Positions 1 to 5,996 of a stretch of 5,996 nucleotides of DNA are shown piece after piece; the stretch's first letter is position 1, and every line of letters starts with the position of its first letter. The notes beneath the pieces were generated by a model, which did no database searches, was not told where the DNA came from, and saw only the letters and a list, made by a program, of their open reading frames with translations. The stretch lies in the NCBI GenBank assembly GCA_021841985.1, contig JAKCCP010000129.1:1-5996 (forward strand), written 5' to 3'. The position numbers and the translations under genes were made by a program. The DNA is from Pseudomonadota bacterium (GTDB lineage: Bacteria; Pseudomonadota; Alphaproteobacteria; Acetobacterales; Acetobacteraceae).

Positions 1-24
1 CCCGCTCCGAGGAAACGGGACAAA

Positions 25-61
25 AGTCTTTTTGCTTCTTTTTCTTCAGAAAAAGAAGACT
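25..61 (-). terminator. AT-rich nested hairpins after metH, probable terminator
   Basis: Fourteen bases past the metH stop there is a perfect 10-bp inverted repeat: CTTCTTTTTC at 35-44 and GAAAAAGAAG at 49-58, separated by a 4-base loop (45-48). On the minus strand an alternative outer pairing is possible between AGTCTT (plus 56-61) and AAGACT (plus 25-30), which extends through neighbouring T/A runs and is followed by TTTTG. In the plus direction the perfect stem is followed by a T-rich stretch (61-76). The structure therefore could end metH transcription, and could also act on a converging plus-strand gene lying left of the window. The U-tract is short in the metH direction, so intrinsic termination is plausible rather than certain. 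Confidence 0.55.
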
Positions 62-75
62 CTTTCCTTTGATTC

Positions 76-3000
76 TTATACCGAAAAATACTTGGCGCGG
101 GCGTTGAAGATGACGAGCGCGCTGGTCGATTGTTCGGGATCGAGCTGAAATTCATCGGAGAGCGTGACGCCGATGCGCCCGGCGTCGAGCAGGCGGAGCA
201 GCGGCGCCTGATCCTCGAGCCTGGGGCAGGCGGGATAGCCGAACGAATAGCGTGAGCCGCGATAGCCCTGGGCGAGCATTTTTTCCATCTCGCGATCGTC
301 CTCGGCCGCGAAGCCGAGTTCGGCGCGCATGCGTTTATGGGTGTATTCGGCCATCGCCTCGGCCATTTCGACCGAGAGGCCGTGAAGATAGAGATAATCC
401 TGGTAGCGGTTCTCGGCGAACCAGGCGCGCGCGACGTCGGAGGCGCGGGCACCCATCGTCACCACTTGCAGGCCGATGACATCGCGCCCGCCGTCATCGA
501 TGTCGCGGACGAAATCGGCGATGCACTCACCATCCTCGCGGGGCTGGCGGGGGAGCGTGAAGCGGCAAAGTTCGGTTGCGCCGTCCTCGGCGAAGAGGAC
601 GAGGTCGTTGCCGGTGCCGGCGGCTTTCCAATAGCCATAGATCGCCTGCGGCGCGAGGATGTCCTCCGCCTCGCAGAGTGCCAGCATGCGGCGCAGCGTC
701 GGGCGCAGCTCCTGCTTCGCCCAGACGAGAAAATCGTCGAGCGAGCGACCTTGCTTGCGGAATCCCCATTGTAATTGATAGAGGCTGCGCTCGTTGAGGA
801 AGGGGACGATGGCGCGCGGCACCGCCTCGATCTTGCGGGCGCCCCAGAACGGCGGCACGAGCGGCGGCTGATCGGCGGTGAGGCGTTGCCGGCGCCCGCG
901 CGCAGCGACGATATCGACGGGCTGGAACGCCCGCGCATCGGCCTCGCCGAGTTTGCGCGCGGTGTTGCGCGCCCGCCCCTGGCGTTTGGCCTGGAGGGCG
1001 GCGAGGTAATCGTCGAAATCATTGCCGGCGACTTTCTCCATCAGATGCAGGCCATCGAAGGCATCGCGGGCATAGGCGACGCGGCCGGAGGCGTAAGAAC
1101 GCACGCATTCGTCCTCGACATATCCCCGGGTGAGCGCGGCGCCACCGAGCAGAACCGGGATATCGACCCCGCCGCGGGACATCTCCTCGAGATTTTCCCG
1201 CATCACGACAGTGGATTTGACCAACAGGCCGGACATGCCGATGGCATTGGCGCGATGTTCGCGCGCCGCCGCGAGCATATCGGCGAGCGGCACCTTGATG
1301 CCGAGATTGATGACCCGGTAGCCGTTATTGGTGAGAATGATGTCAACCAGGTTCTTGCCGATGTCATGCACATCGCCCTTGACCGTCGCGAGCACGATGG
1401 TGCCCTTCTCCTGGCCGGCGATCCGTTCCATCATCGGCTCCAGATAGGCGACGGCGGCCTTCATCGTTTCCGCGCTTTGCAGGACGAAGGGGAGCTGCAT
1501 CTTGCCCGCGCCGAAGAGTTCGCCGACGGTTTTCATCCCGTCGAGGAGAATCTCATTGATGATGTCGAGCGGCGCATGGGTGTCGAGCGCCTCGTCAAGC
1601 TCGGCCTCCAGCCCCTTGCGGTCGCCCTCGACGATGCGGAGGCTGAGCCGCTCTTCCACCGTCTCCGGGCGCTTGCGCTGCACGGCGTCCGCCGCCCGGC
1701 GTTCGGCGAAAACCTCGAGCAGCCGGGCGAGCGGATCGTAGCCCTCGCGCCTTCGGTCGAAAATCAGATCCTCGGCGATCGCCACTTCCTCGGGCGCGAT
1801 CTGGTGCAGCGGGCGGATCTTGCTCACATGCACGATCGCCCCGGTCATGCCGGCGCGGACGGCGTGGTCGAGAAAAACGCTGTTGAGCACGGCGCGCGCG
1901 GCGGGATTGAGACCGAAGCTGATGTTGGAAAGGCCGAGGATGATCTGGATATCGGGAAACGCGGCGCGGATCGCCTCGATCCCCGCCAATGTCCAAAGGC
2001 CGAGCTTGCGATCGTCCTCGTTGCCGGTCGCGATGGTGAAGGTGAGCGGGTCGATCATCAGATCGGATGGCGCGAGACCATGCTGGCGACAGGCGAAATC
2101 GACCAGCCGCCGCGCCACCGCGAGCTTGCGCTCGGGCGTTTTCGCCATCCCCTCCTCGTCGATGGTGAGCGCGATCACGGCGGCGCCGAAGCGGCGCGCA
2201 AGCCGCATCCGCGCCGCCGCCGGCGCCTCGCCATCCTCGAAATTGATCGAGTTGATGATCGGCTTGCCGCCATGGAGCTTGAGCGCGCGTTCGATCACCG
2301 GAAGTTCGGTGCTGTCGATCACCAGCGGCGCGTTGACCGAGGAGGTGAAGCGGCGGATCACCGCCGCCATCTCGCCGCCCTCGTCGCGGCCGACGAAGGC
2401 GGTGCAAATATCGAGGGCGTTGGAGCCCTCGCCGATCTGCTCGCGGCCCATCGCGACGCAGCCGTCCCAATCATGGCGTTCCTGCAATTCCCGCCACTTC
2501 TTCGAGCCATTGGCGTTGCAACGTTCGCCGATCGAGAAATAGCTGTTCTCCTGACGCAGCGCCACTTGCGCATAGAGGCTGGCGACGGCCGGCATCGCCA
2601 CGGCGCGGCGCGCGACCGGCCGCGGGCGCGGCGCGCCGTGGGACGCACCGTGGCGGGCGAGCATCGCGTCCAGCGCCTCGATGTGGCAGGTATCGGTGCC
2701 GCAGCAGCCGCCGATGACATTGACCCCGTCCTCGGTCACGAAGCGCTCCAGCCAGCTTGCCATTTCGTTCGCGGCGAGAGGATAGCAGGTATGCCCGTTC
2801 ACCAGTTCGGGGAGCCCGGCATTGGGCTGGACCGAGATCAGGCGTGGCCAGTTCCGCGCGAGATAGCGCACGTGTTCCGCCATCTCCTGCGGCCCGGTCG
2901 CGCAGTTGATCCCGAGCAGATCGATGGCGAGCGCCTCGGCGACCGTCGTCGCGGCGGCGATATCGGGGCCGACGAGGAGGGTGCCGGTGGTTTCCACCGT

Positions 3001-3573
3001 CACCTGGACGAAAATCGGAATCTCTTTCCCGGCCGCGGCGCGGGCGATTTTGGCGCCGTTGACCGCGGCCTTGATTTGCAGCGTGTCCTGGCAGGTCTCG
3101 ATCAGGATGGCATCGACGCCGCCGGCGATCAGGCCACGGCATTGCTCGGTGAGCGCCGCTTCCAGCGTGTCGTAATCGATATTGCCGAGACTGGGGAGTT
3201 TGGTGCCCGGGCCGACACTGCCGAGCACGAAACGCGGCCGGCCATCGCTGAATTCGGCGGCCGCCTCGCGCGCCAATTCGCCGGCCACGCGGTTGATCTC
3301 GAAGGCGCGCTCGCTGATCCCGAATTCGCCGAGGGTGATCGGACTGCCACCGAAACTATTGGTCTCGACCATGTCGGCGCCGGCGGCGAAATAGCCGCGA
3401 TGGAGTTCGCGCACCAGGTCGGGGCGGGAAAGATTGAGGATATCGGTGCAGTTTTCATGCCCCCAGTAATCGCGCTCGACATCGAGGGAGAGCGCTTGCA
3501 CGCGCGAGCCGACGCCGCCATCACAGAGCAGGACGCGATCGCGGAGGTAGTCGAGAATATGCGCGGCGGTCAT
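76..3573 (-). CDS. metH: Cobalamin-dependent methionine synthase MetH
   Basis: Cytoplasmic 5-methyltetrahydrofolate:homocysteine methyltransferase, which moves the methyl group through cobalamin to make methionine and free tetrahydrofolate. At 1165 aa it is full length, slightly shorter than the E. coli enzyme. Domains in order: homocysteine-binding barrel, about 1-305, with zinc-ligand cysteines C224 (GINCATG) and C290/C291 (GGCCGT); an Ala/Pro/Arg-rich linker, about 308-330; pterin (methyl-THF) barrel, about 344-620, opening with SIGERCNANGSK; cobalamin cap, about 635-722; cobalamin Rossmann domain, about 723-860, with DVHDIG at 734-739 and H736 as the lower axial cobalt ligand; C-terminal SAM-dependent reactivation domain, about 900-1165, with RYSFGYPACP at 1108-1117. 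This differs from the RPAPGYPACP form of enterobacteria and resembles what I remember of actinobacterial MetH. No frameshift or missing catalytic residue is visible. The ATG at 3573 begins MTAAHILDYL directly before the barrel and has a good SD. It lies 9 nt after the regulator gene, so it is probably co-transcribed with it. Confidence 0.97.
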   Translation of the reverse strand: MTAAHILDYLRDRVLLCDGGVGSRVQALSLDVERDYWGHENCTDILNLSRPDLVRELHRGYFAAGADMVETNSFGGSPITLGEFGISERAFEINRVAGELAREAAAEFSDGRPRFVLGSVGPGTKLPSLGNIDYDTLEAALTEQCRGLIAGGVDAILIETCQDTLQIKAAVNGAKIARAAAGKEIPIFVQVTVETTGTLLVGPDIAAATTVAEALAIDLLGINCATGPQEMAEHVRYLARNWPRLISVQPNAGLPELVNGHTCYPLAANEMASWLERFVTEDGVNVIGGCCGTDTCHIEALDAMLARHGASHGAPRPRPVARRAVAMPAVASLYAQVALRQENSYFSIGERCNANGSKKWRELQERHDWDGCVAMGREQIGEGSNALDICTAFVGRDEGGEMAAVIRRFTSSVNAPLVIDSTELPVIERALKLHGGKPIINSINFEDGEAPAAARMRLARRFGAAVIALTIDEEGMAKTPERKLAVARRLVDFACRQHGLAPSDLMIDPLTFTIATGNEDDRKLGLWTLAGIEAIRAAFPDIQIILGLSNISFGLNPAARAVLNSVFLDHAVRAGMTGAIVHVSKIRPLHQIAPEEVAIAEDLIFDRRREGYDPLARLLEVFAERRAADAVQRKRPETVEERLSLRIVEGDRKGLEAELDEALDTHAPLDIINEILLDGMKTVGELFGAGKMQLPFVLQSAETMKAAVAYLEPMMERIAGQEKGTIVLATVKGDVHDIGKNLVDIILTNNGYRVINLGIKVPLADMLAAAREHRANAIGMSGLLVKSTVVMRENLEEMSRGGVDIPVLLGGAALTRGYVEDECVRSYASGRVAYARDAFDGLHLMEKVAGNDFDDYLAALQAKRQGRARNTARKLGEADARAFQPVDIVAARGRRQRLTADQPPLVPPFWGARKIEAVPRAIVPFLNERSLYQLQWGFRKQGRSLDDFLVWAKQELRPTLRRMLALCEAEDILAPQAIYGYWKAAGTGNDLVLFAEDGATELCRFTLPRQPREDGECIADFVRDIDDGGRDVIGLQVVTMGARASDVARAWFAENRYQDYLYLHGLSVEMAEAMAEYTHKRMRAELGFAAEDDREMEKMLAQGYRGSRYSFGYPACPRLEDQAPLLRLLDAGRIGVTLSDEFQLDPEQSTSALVIFNARAKYFSV

Positions 3574-3578
3574 GATTT

Positions 3579-3583
3579 TCCTT
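3579..3583 (-). promoter_or_regulatory. Shine-Dalgarno of metH
   Basis: The minus strand reads AAGGA, 5 nt before the metH ATG. The SD overlaps the last base of the TGA stop of the upstream regulator gene. This fixes the metH start and makes translational coupling of the two genes likely. Confidence 0.7.
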
Positions 3584-4536
3584 CAGACGGCGAAAGCGGG
3601 CTCGGCGCGGGCGGCGGCCATCGGCCGCGCCGTCCAGAGCCGCACCGTGAGCGCGAGATCGAGGCTCTGCGCGGTAGCGAGCGCGAGCCCGGCGGCGTGC
3701 AGCATGTCGGCGATCGCTGCCTCCGAGAAACCCGGCCAGCGATGGGCGAGGCGGGTGAGAAGATCGGCGCGGTGGTGCGCGGCGAGATCGATGAGCAGGA
3801 AACGCCCGCCGGGGCGCAGCATCCGCGCCGCCTCGGCGAGGGCCGCGCGCGGATCCTCGGCGTAATGCAGCACCATCTGCATGACCACGAGGTCAAAACC
3901 GCCATCGCCGAGCGGCAGGCGGTAGAGGTCGGCGCGCCGCACCCGGCAATGCGTGATCCTGGCGCGGGCGAGGCGGGCGCGGGCCAGAGCCAGCATCGCG
4001 GCGCTGGCATCGATGCCGAGCCCGGCGGTAATGCGTGGGGCGAGGATTTCGAGCAGCCGGCCGGTGCCGGTGCCGATATCGAGGAGATGGCCGAGATCGC
4101 CCGCCGGCAAGGCGGCGAGCAGCGCCTGTTCGAGCGCGGCGACGGGAAGATCGAGCGCGCCGGTCTCATCCCATTCGATGCCCTGGCGACGAAACTTCTC
4201 GGAGGCCGCGCGCGCCCGTTCGGCGAGCACGCGGGCGGCGCGGCGGCGATCACCGGCGAGTTCGGCGTCATCGGCGGGCAGGCGGGCGAGAATGTCGCGC
4301 GCGAGAGCGGCGTTTGGCCCCTCGGCGAGGGCGAACCAGACATTCGCCCCCTCGCGCGTGCGGGCGAGCAGCCCGCAATCGCAGAGCAGGCGTAAATGAC
4401 GCGAGAGCCGGGGCTGTGACTGGCCGAGAATCTCGGTCAGTTCAGTGACGCAAAACGGCCCGCCCGCGATGAGCGCGAGAAGGCGGAGCCGGGTCGGCTC
4501 GGCGCTAGCGCGGAGCAGGGCGAGAAGGGATTGCAT
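3583..4536 (-). CDS. ArsR-family regulator fused to SAM-dependent methyltransferase
   Basis: A 317-aa fusion protein. Residues 1-75 are an ArsR-type winged helix: LLRASAEPTRLRLLALI is the typical opening, the recognition helix is about 38-52 (GQSQPRLSRHLRLL), and the wing is about 57-70. Residues 75-145 are a helical, Arg/Ala-rich connector. Residues 149-255 are a class I methyltransferase fold: motif I LDIGTGTG at 152-159, the acidic residue D176 after strand 2 (GLGIDAS), D203 in RADLYRLP, motif IV FDLVVMQMVLHY at 214-225, and LRPGGRFLLIDL at 240-251. The classical metal-site motif ELCVCDL is absent; the equivalent stretch has one cysteine (C29), with C52 and C54 further on, so metal sensing is unlikely. 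Proteins of this fusion type are often found next to methionine-cycle genes in alphaproteobacteria, and ArsR-family SAH-responsive regulators (SahR) are described in Proteobacteria. Assigning this protein to that role is inference. The ATG at 4536 is the only start in frame near the DNA-binding domain; upstream codons back through the promoter contain no ATG, GTG or TTG. It lacks a clear SD. Confidence 0.9.
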   Translation of the reverse strand: MQSLLALLRASAEPTRLRLLALIAGGPFCVTELTEILGQSQPRLSRHLRLLCDCGLLARTREGANVWFALAEGPNAALARDILARLPADDAELAGDRRRAARVLAERARAASEKFRRQGIEWDETGALDLPVAALEQALLAALPAGDLGHLLDIGTGTGRLLEILAPRITAGLGIDASAAMLALARARLARARITHCRVRRADLYRLPLGDGGFDLVVMQMVLHYAEDPRAALAEAARMLRPGGRFLLIDLAAHHRADLLTRLAHRWPGFSEAAIADMLHAAGLALATAQSLDLALTVRLWTARPMAAARAEPAFAV

Positions 4537-4547
4537 CTCGACGTGGA

Positions 4548-4569
4548 GATATAAACATATCTTTATGTC
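4548..4569. promoter_or_regulatory. Inverted-repeat operator, probably for the ArsR-type regulator
   Basis: Left arm GATATAAACAT (4548-4558) and right arm ATCTTTATGTC (4559-4569) form a 22-bp inverted repeat with 9 of 11 symmetric pairs and no spacer. It is an island of A/T in otherwise GC-rich DNA. It lies 12 nt upstream of the regulator's start codon and covers the space between the proposed -10 and -35 boxes, where a bound dimer would block RNA polymerase. Length, symmetry and position fit an ArsR-family operator; binding by the adjacent gene product is inferred. Confidence 0.65.
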
Positions 4570-4576
4570 AGTGCAA
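4548..4576 (-). promoter_or_regulatory. Putative sigma-70-type promoter of the regulator-metH operon
   Basis: On the minus strand TTGCAC (plus 4571-4576) and TATATC (plus 4548-4553) are separated by exactly 17 nt. The -35 match to consensus is weak (TTG only) and the -10 is moderate (TATA). The -10 box ends 11 nt before the ATG, so the leader would be only a few nucleotides, which fits the absence of a clear Shine-Dalgarno sequence. The rest of the intergenic gap (4577-4621) is GC-rich with only short hairpins and no T-run, so no terminator for the CoA-transferase gene is evident. Confidence 0.45.
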
Positions 4577-4621
4577 GCGGCAACGCCCTCGCGGCAAGGG
4601 ATCGCCGCCGATGGCGCCGCG

Positions 4622-5842
4622 TTATTTCCGCCGTCGCCGCACCAGTACCCCCTCGTTTTCCAGGCCCTGGATCTCCTCCGGGCTGAAGCCGTGGCCGGCG
4701 AGGATGTCGTCGGTATGCTCGGCAAAGCGCGGCGGCGCGGCGCGTGGCCCGCCGGGGGTGCGCGAGAGCTTGATCGGCGTCCCCAAGCCGCGCCAGGCGC
4801 CGATTTCCGCCACCATGCCGCGCGCCTTCGCGTGCTCGCTCGCCAGCGCCTCATCGACCGCGCGCACCGGCCCGGCCGGAAGCCCCGCGTGGAGCAGCCT
4901 GAGCGTGAGCGTCGCCCCATCGGCCTCGGCGAGAAGGGCCGAGAACGCGGCGATGAGGTCGCCGCGATGGGCGAGGCGGTCGGCGTTGGTCGCAAAGCGC
5001 GGATCGGCGGCGAGGTCCGGCGCGCCGAGTTCATGGCAGAGTTTGCGGAATTGCCCGTCATTGCCGGCGGCGATGAAGATTTGCCCGGTGCGCGTCTGAT
5101 AGGTCTCGTACGGCGCGAGATTGGGATGCGGATTGCCCGTCGCGACCGGGCGGCGGCCGTTGAGGAAATAATTCGCCGCCTGCGGATGCAAAAGCGCCAT
5201 CGCGCAATCATGCAGCGTCATGTCGAGAAACTGCCCGCGGCCGGAGCGTGCGCGCTCCTGAAGCGCCATCAGGATGGCGATCGCGGAATAGAGCCCGGTC
5301 GCGAGATCGACCACCGGGGCGCCCATGCGGAGCGGCCCGGTGGAGGGGTCGCCGTTGATGCTCATGAGGCCGGTCATCGCTTGCAGAATGGCGTCATAGC
5401 CCGGCAGCCCGCCGAGCGGCCCCTCGCCCCCGAAGCCGGAGACGCGGCAATGGATCAGGCGCGGGAAGCGCTGTTCCAGGCTCGCATAGCCGAGCCCCCA
5501 TTTCTCCATCCCGCCGGGCTTGAAATTCTCGACCAGGACATCCGCGCCTTCGAGCAGGCGGAGCAGCACCGCGCGCCCGGCCTCGCTCCCGATATCGAGG
5601 GCGAGCGCGCGCTTGTTGCGGTTGATGCCGAGGAAATAGCTGGCATCGCGGCTGCCATCGGATTGTTCGAGAAAGGGCGGGCCCCAGTCACGCACCTCAT
5701 CGCCCTGCGGCGGCTCGATCTTGATCACCTCGGCGCCGTGATCGGCGAGGATCATCGTGCAATAGGGGCCGCCAAGGACGCGGGTGAGGTCGATCACCTT
5801 GATCCCGGCGAGGGCGCCGGGCGAGAGGGGGGGCTGGTTCAT
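4622..5842 (-). CDS. Class III CoA-transferase, CaiB/BaiF (formyl-CoA transferase) family
   Basis: A 406-aa cytoplasmic enzyme that would move coenzyme A between two carboxylic acids through an aspartyl-CoA anhydride. Length is typical of the family. Visible signatures: IKVIDLTRVLGGPYCTMILA at 14-33, GAEVIKIEPP at 36-45, RDWGPPF at 51-57, NRNKRALALD at 74-83, VENFKPGGMEKWGLGY at 104-119, and GYDAILQAMTGLM at 148-160. The likely catalytic aspartate is D179 in VVDLATGLYSA. The glycine loop AAGNDGQF at 258-265 differs from the GGGGQ loop of formyl-CoA:oxalate CoA-transferase and looks more like generic or succinyl-CoA:glutarate-type (SUGCT) members. Substrates cannot be assigned from sequence. 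The start at 5842 is chosen because family homology begins within about a dozen residues and GGAA lies 8 nt upstream; the reading frame stays open further upstream but there encodes an Arg-rich, non-coding-like stretch. It lies 22 nt after the preceding gene, so it is likely in an operon with that gene. Confidence 0.95.
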   Translation of the reverse strand: MNQPPLSPGALAGIKVIDLTRVLGGPYCTMILADHGAEVIKIEPPQGDEVRDWGPPFLEQSDGSRDASYFLGINRNKRALALDIGSEAGRAVLLRLLEGADVLVENFKPGGMEKWGLGYASLEQRFPRLIHCRVSGFGGEGPLGGLPGYDAILQAMTGLMSINGDPSTGPLRMGAPVVDLATGLYSAIAILMALQERARSGRGQFLDMTLHDCAMALLHPQAANYFLNGRRPVATGNPHPNLAPYETYQTRTGQIFIAAGNDGQFRKLCHELGAPDLAADPRFATNADRLAHRGDLIAAFSALLAEADGATLTLRLLHAGLPAGPVRAVDEALASEHAKARGMVAEIGAWRGLGTPIKLSRTPGGPRAAPPRFAEHTDDILAGHGFSPEEIQGLENEGVLVRRRRK

Positions 5843-5868
5843 CGCTGACGTTCCGTGGGTTCTGTCAT
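5839..5868 (-). other. Possible 9-codon mini-ORF linking two genes
   Basis: The reading frame MTEPTERQR starts at the ATG overlapping the stop of the upstream partial gene (ATGA) and ends at a TGA overlapping the start of the CoA-transferase gene (again ATGA). It is out of frame with both neighbours. It may serve only to carry ribosomes from one gene to the next, or it may be chance; ATGA occurs easily and there is no strong SD in front of it. Confidence 0.2.
5851..5854 (-). promoter_or_regulatory. Weak Shine-Dalgarno of the CoA-transferase gene
   Basis: The minus strand reads GGAA 8 nt before the ATG at 5842. It is a short match, but the spacing is good and it supports this start over the further-upstream ATG at 5995. 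Confidence 0.45.
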
Positions 5869-5996
5869 CTGCCCCAGACGCGGGCGCAAAAGCCGGGGTA
5901 GGTCGCGCGCATCTCAGCGCAGACCGGCCCGCGCAGCAACGCGAGTTCGGCCGGCGTTGGCGGCGGCGTCTCGGGTATCTCGGGCGGCGTTTCATA
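5865..5996 (-). CDS. C-terminal end of an unrecognised protein (partial)
   Basis: Only the last 43 codons and the TGA stop are in the window; the gene continues beyond the right edge. The tail starts with a Pro/Glu/Thr-rich stretch (YETPPEIPETPPPTP) and ends with a short helix-like segment containing two cysteines (VCAEMRATYPGFCARVWGR). About four fifths of the codons end in G or C, in line with the neighbouring genes, whereas the competing frame beginning at 5995 is Arg-rich and has worse codon use. I do not recognise the family. A Pro-rich linker before a small Cys-containing end would suit an exported or membrane-anchored protein, but that is a guess. It probably shares a transcript with the CoA-transferase gene. 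Confidence 0.55.
   Translation of the reverse strand, partial: YETPPEIPETPPPTPAELALLRGPVCAEMRATYPGFCARVWGR

Noticed and set aside
3574..3582. Cobalamin or SAM riboswitch in front of metH
   Set aside because: Only 9 nt separate metH from the upstream gene, and the 85-nt gap before the operon is too short and too occupied by the promoter for a cobalamin riboswitch; no conserved riboswitch core was seen.
775..4395. A 1206-codon open frame on the plus strand, antisense to metH and the regulator gene
   Set aside because: It is in exact codon register with the minus-strand genes (which happen to share a frame), so it stays open simply because those genes avoid TTA, CTA and TCA codons, as expected at high GC. 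Its translation is rich in Arg, Asp, His, Gly and Ala, with no recognisable domain.
4577..4621. Terminator after the CoA-transferase gene
   Set aside because: Only short GC stems such as GCGGC/GCCGC are possible and no T-run follows, so intrinsic termination is not supported.
4537..5211. Upstream extension of the regulator reading frame into the CoA-transferase gene
   Set aside because: The extension is low-complexity Arg/Ser/Pro-rich, crosses the promoter region and overlaps a clear gene on the same strand; the ArsR domain starts naturally at the ATG at 4536.
4445..5848. A 467-codon open frame on the plus strand, antisense to the CoA-transferase gene
   Set aside because: It has the same codon-register effect as above, with composition typical of antisense translation, no family signature, and a well-supported gene on the other strand.
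5843..5995. 51-residue N-terminal extension of the CoA-transferase
   Set aside because: It is Arg-rich and unlike the family, and it overlaps the better-supported tail of another gene in a different frame; the start at 5842 has an SD-like GGAA.

Overview
The window is a high-GC bacterial chromosomal segment with all recognisable genes on the minus strand. Codon third positions are strongly G/C; within metH only one TTA codon (residue 934) breaks the antisense open frame. Gene content (cobalamin-dependent methionine synthase next to an ArsR-methyltransferase fusion regulator, and a CaiB/BaiF CoA-transferase) points to an alphaproteobacterium. Acetobacteraceae is one possibility, but that is only an impression.

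Layout in transcription order (right to left): the last 43 codons of an unrecognised protein with a Pro-rich stretch (5865-5996); a class III CoA-transferase of 406 aa (4622-5842), 22 nt downstream; an 85-nt intergenic gap (4537-4621) with a likely promoter and an AT-rich inverted repeat; an ArsR-type DNA-binding domain fused to a class I SAM-dependent methyltransferase domain, 317 aa (3583-4536); metH, 1165 aa (76-3573), starting 9 nt after the regulator's stop with a good Shine-Dalgarno sequence; and an AT-rich nested hairpin region (25-61) just past the metH stop, the likely transcription end.

The regulator and metH look like a two-gene operon. The promoter in front of the regulator carries a near-perfect 22-bp inverted repeat in the -10/-35 spacer, so the simplest model is autoregulation that also controls methionine synthase. 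The regulator lacks the classical ArsR metal-binding motif and has an intact-looking SAM-binding fold, so a methionine-cycle ligand (SAM or S-adenosylhomocysteine) is a more natural effector than a metal. That is inference. The CoA-transferase lies upstream on the same strand, but nothing ties it functionally to methionine metabolism.

Most of the window is ordinary core metabolism. The items most worth a second look are the operator/promoter arrangement, the fused regulator sitting directly on metH with no metF between, the overlapping-start mini-ORF before the CoA-transferase, and the mutually exclusive hairpins after metH. I saw no RNA genes, mobile elements, CRISPR arrays or riboswitch.
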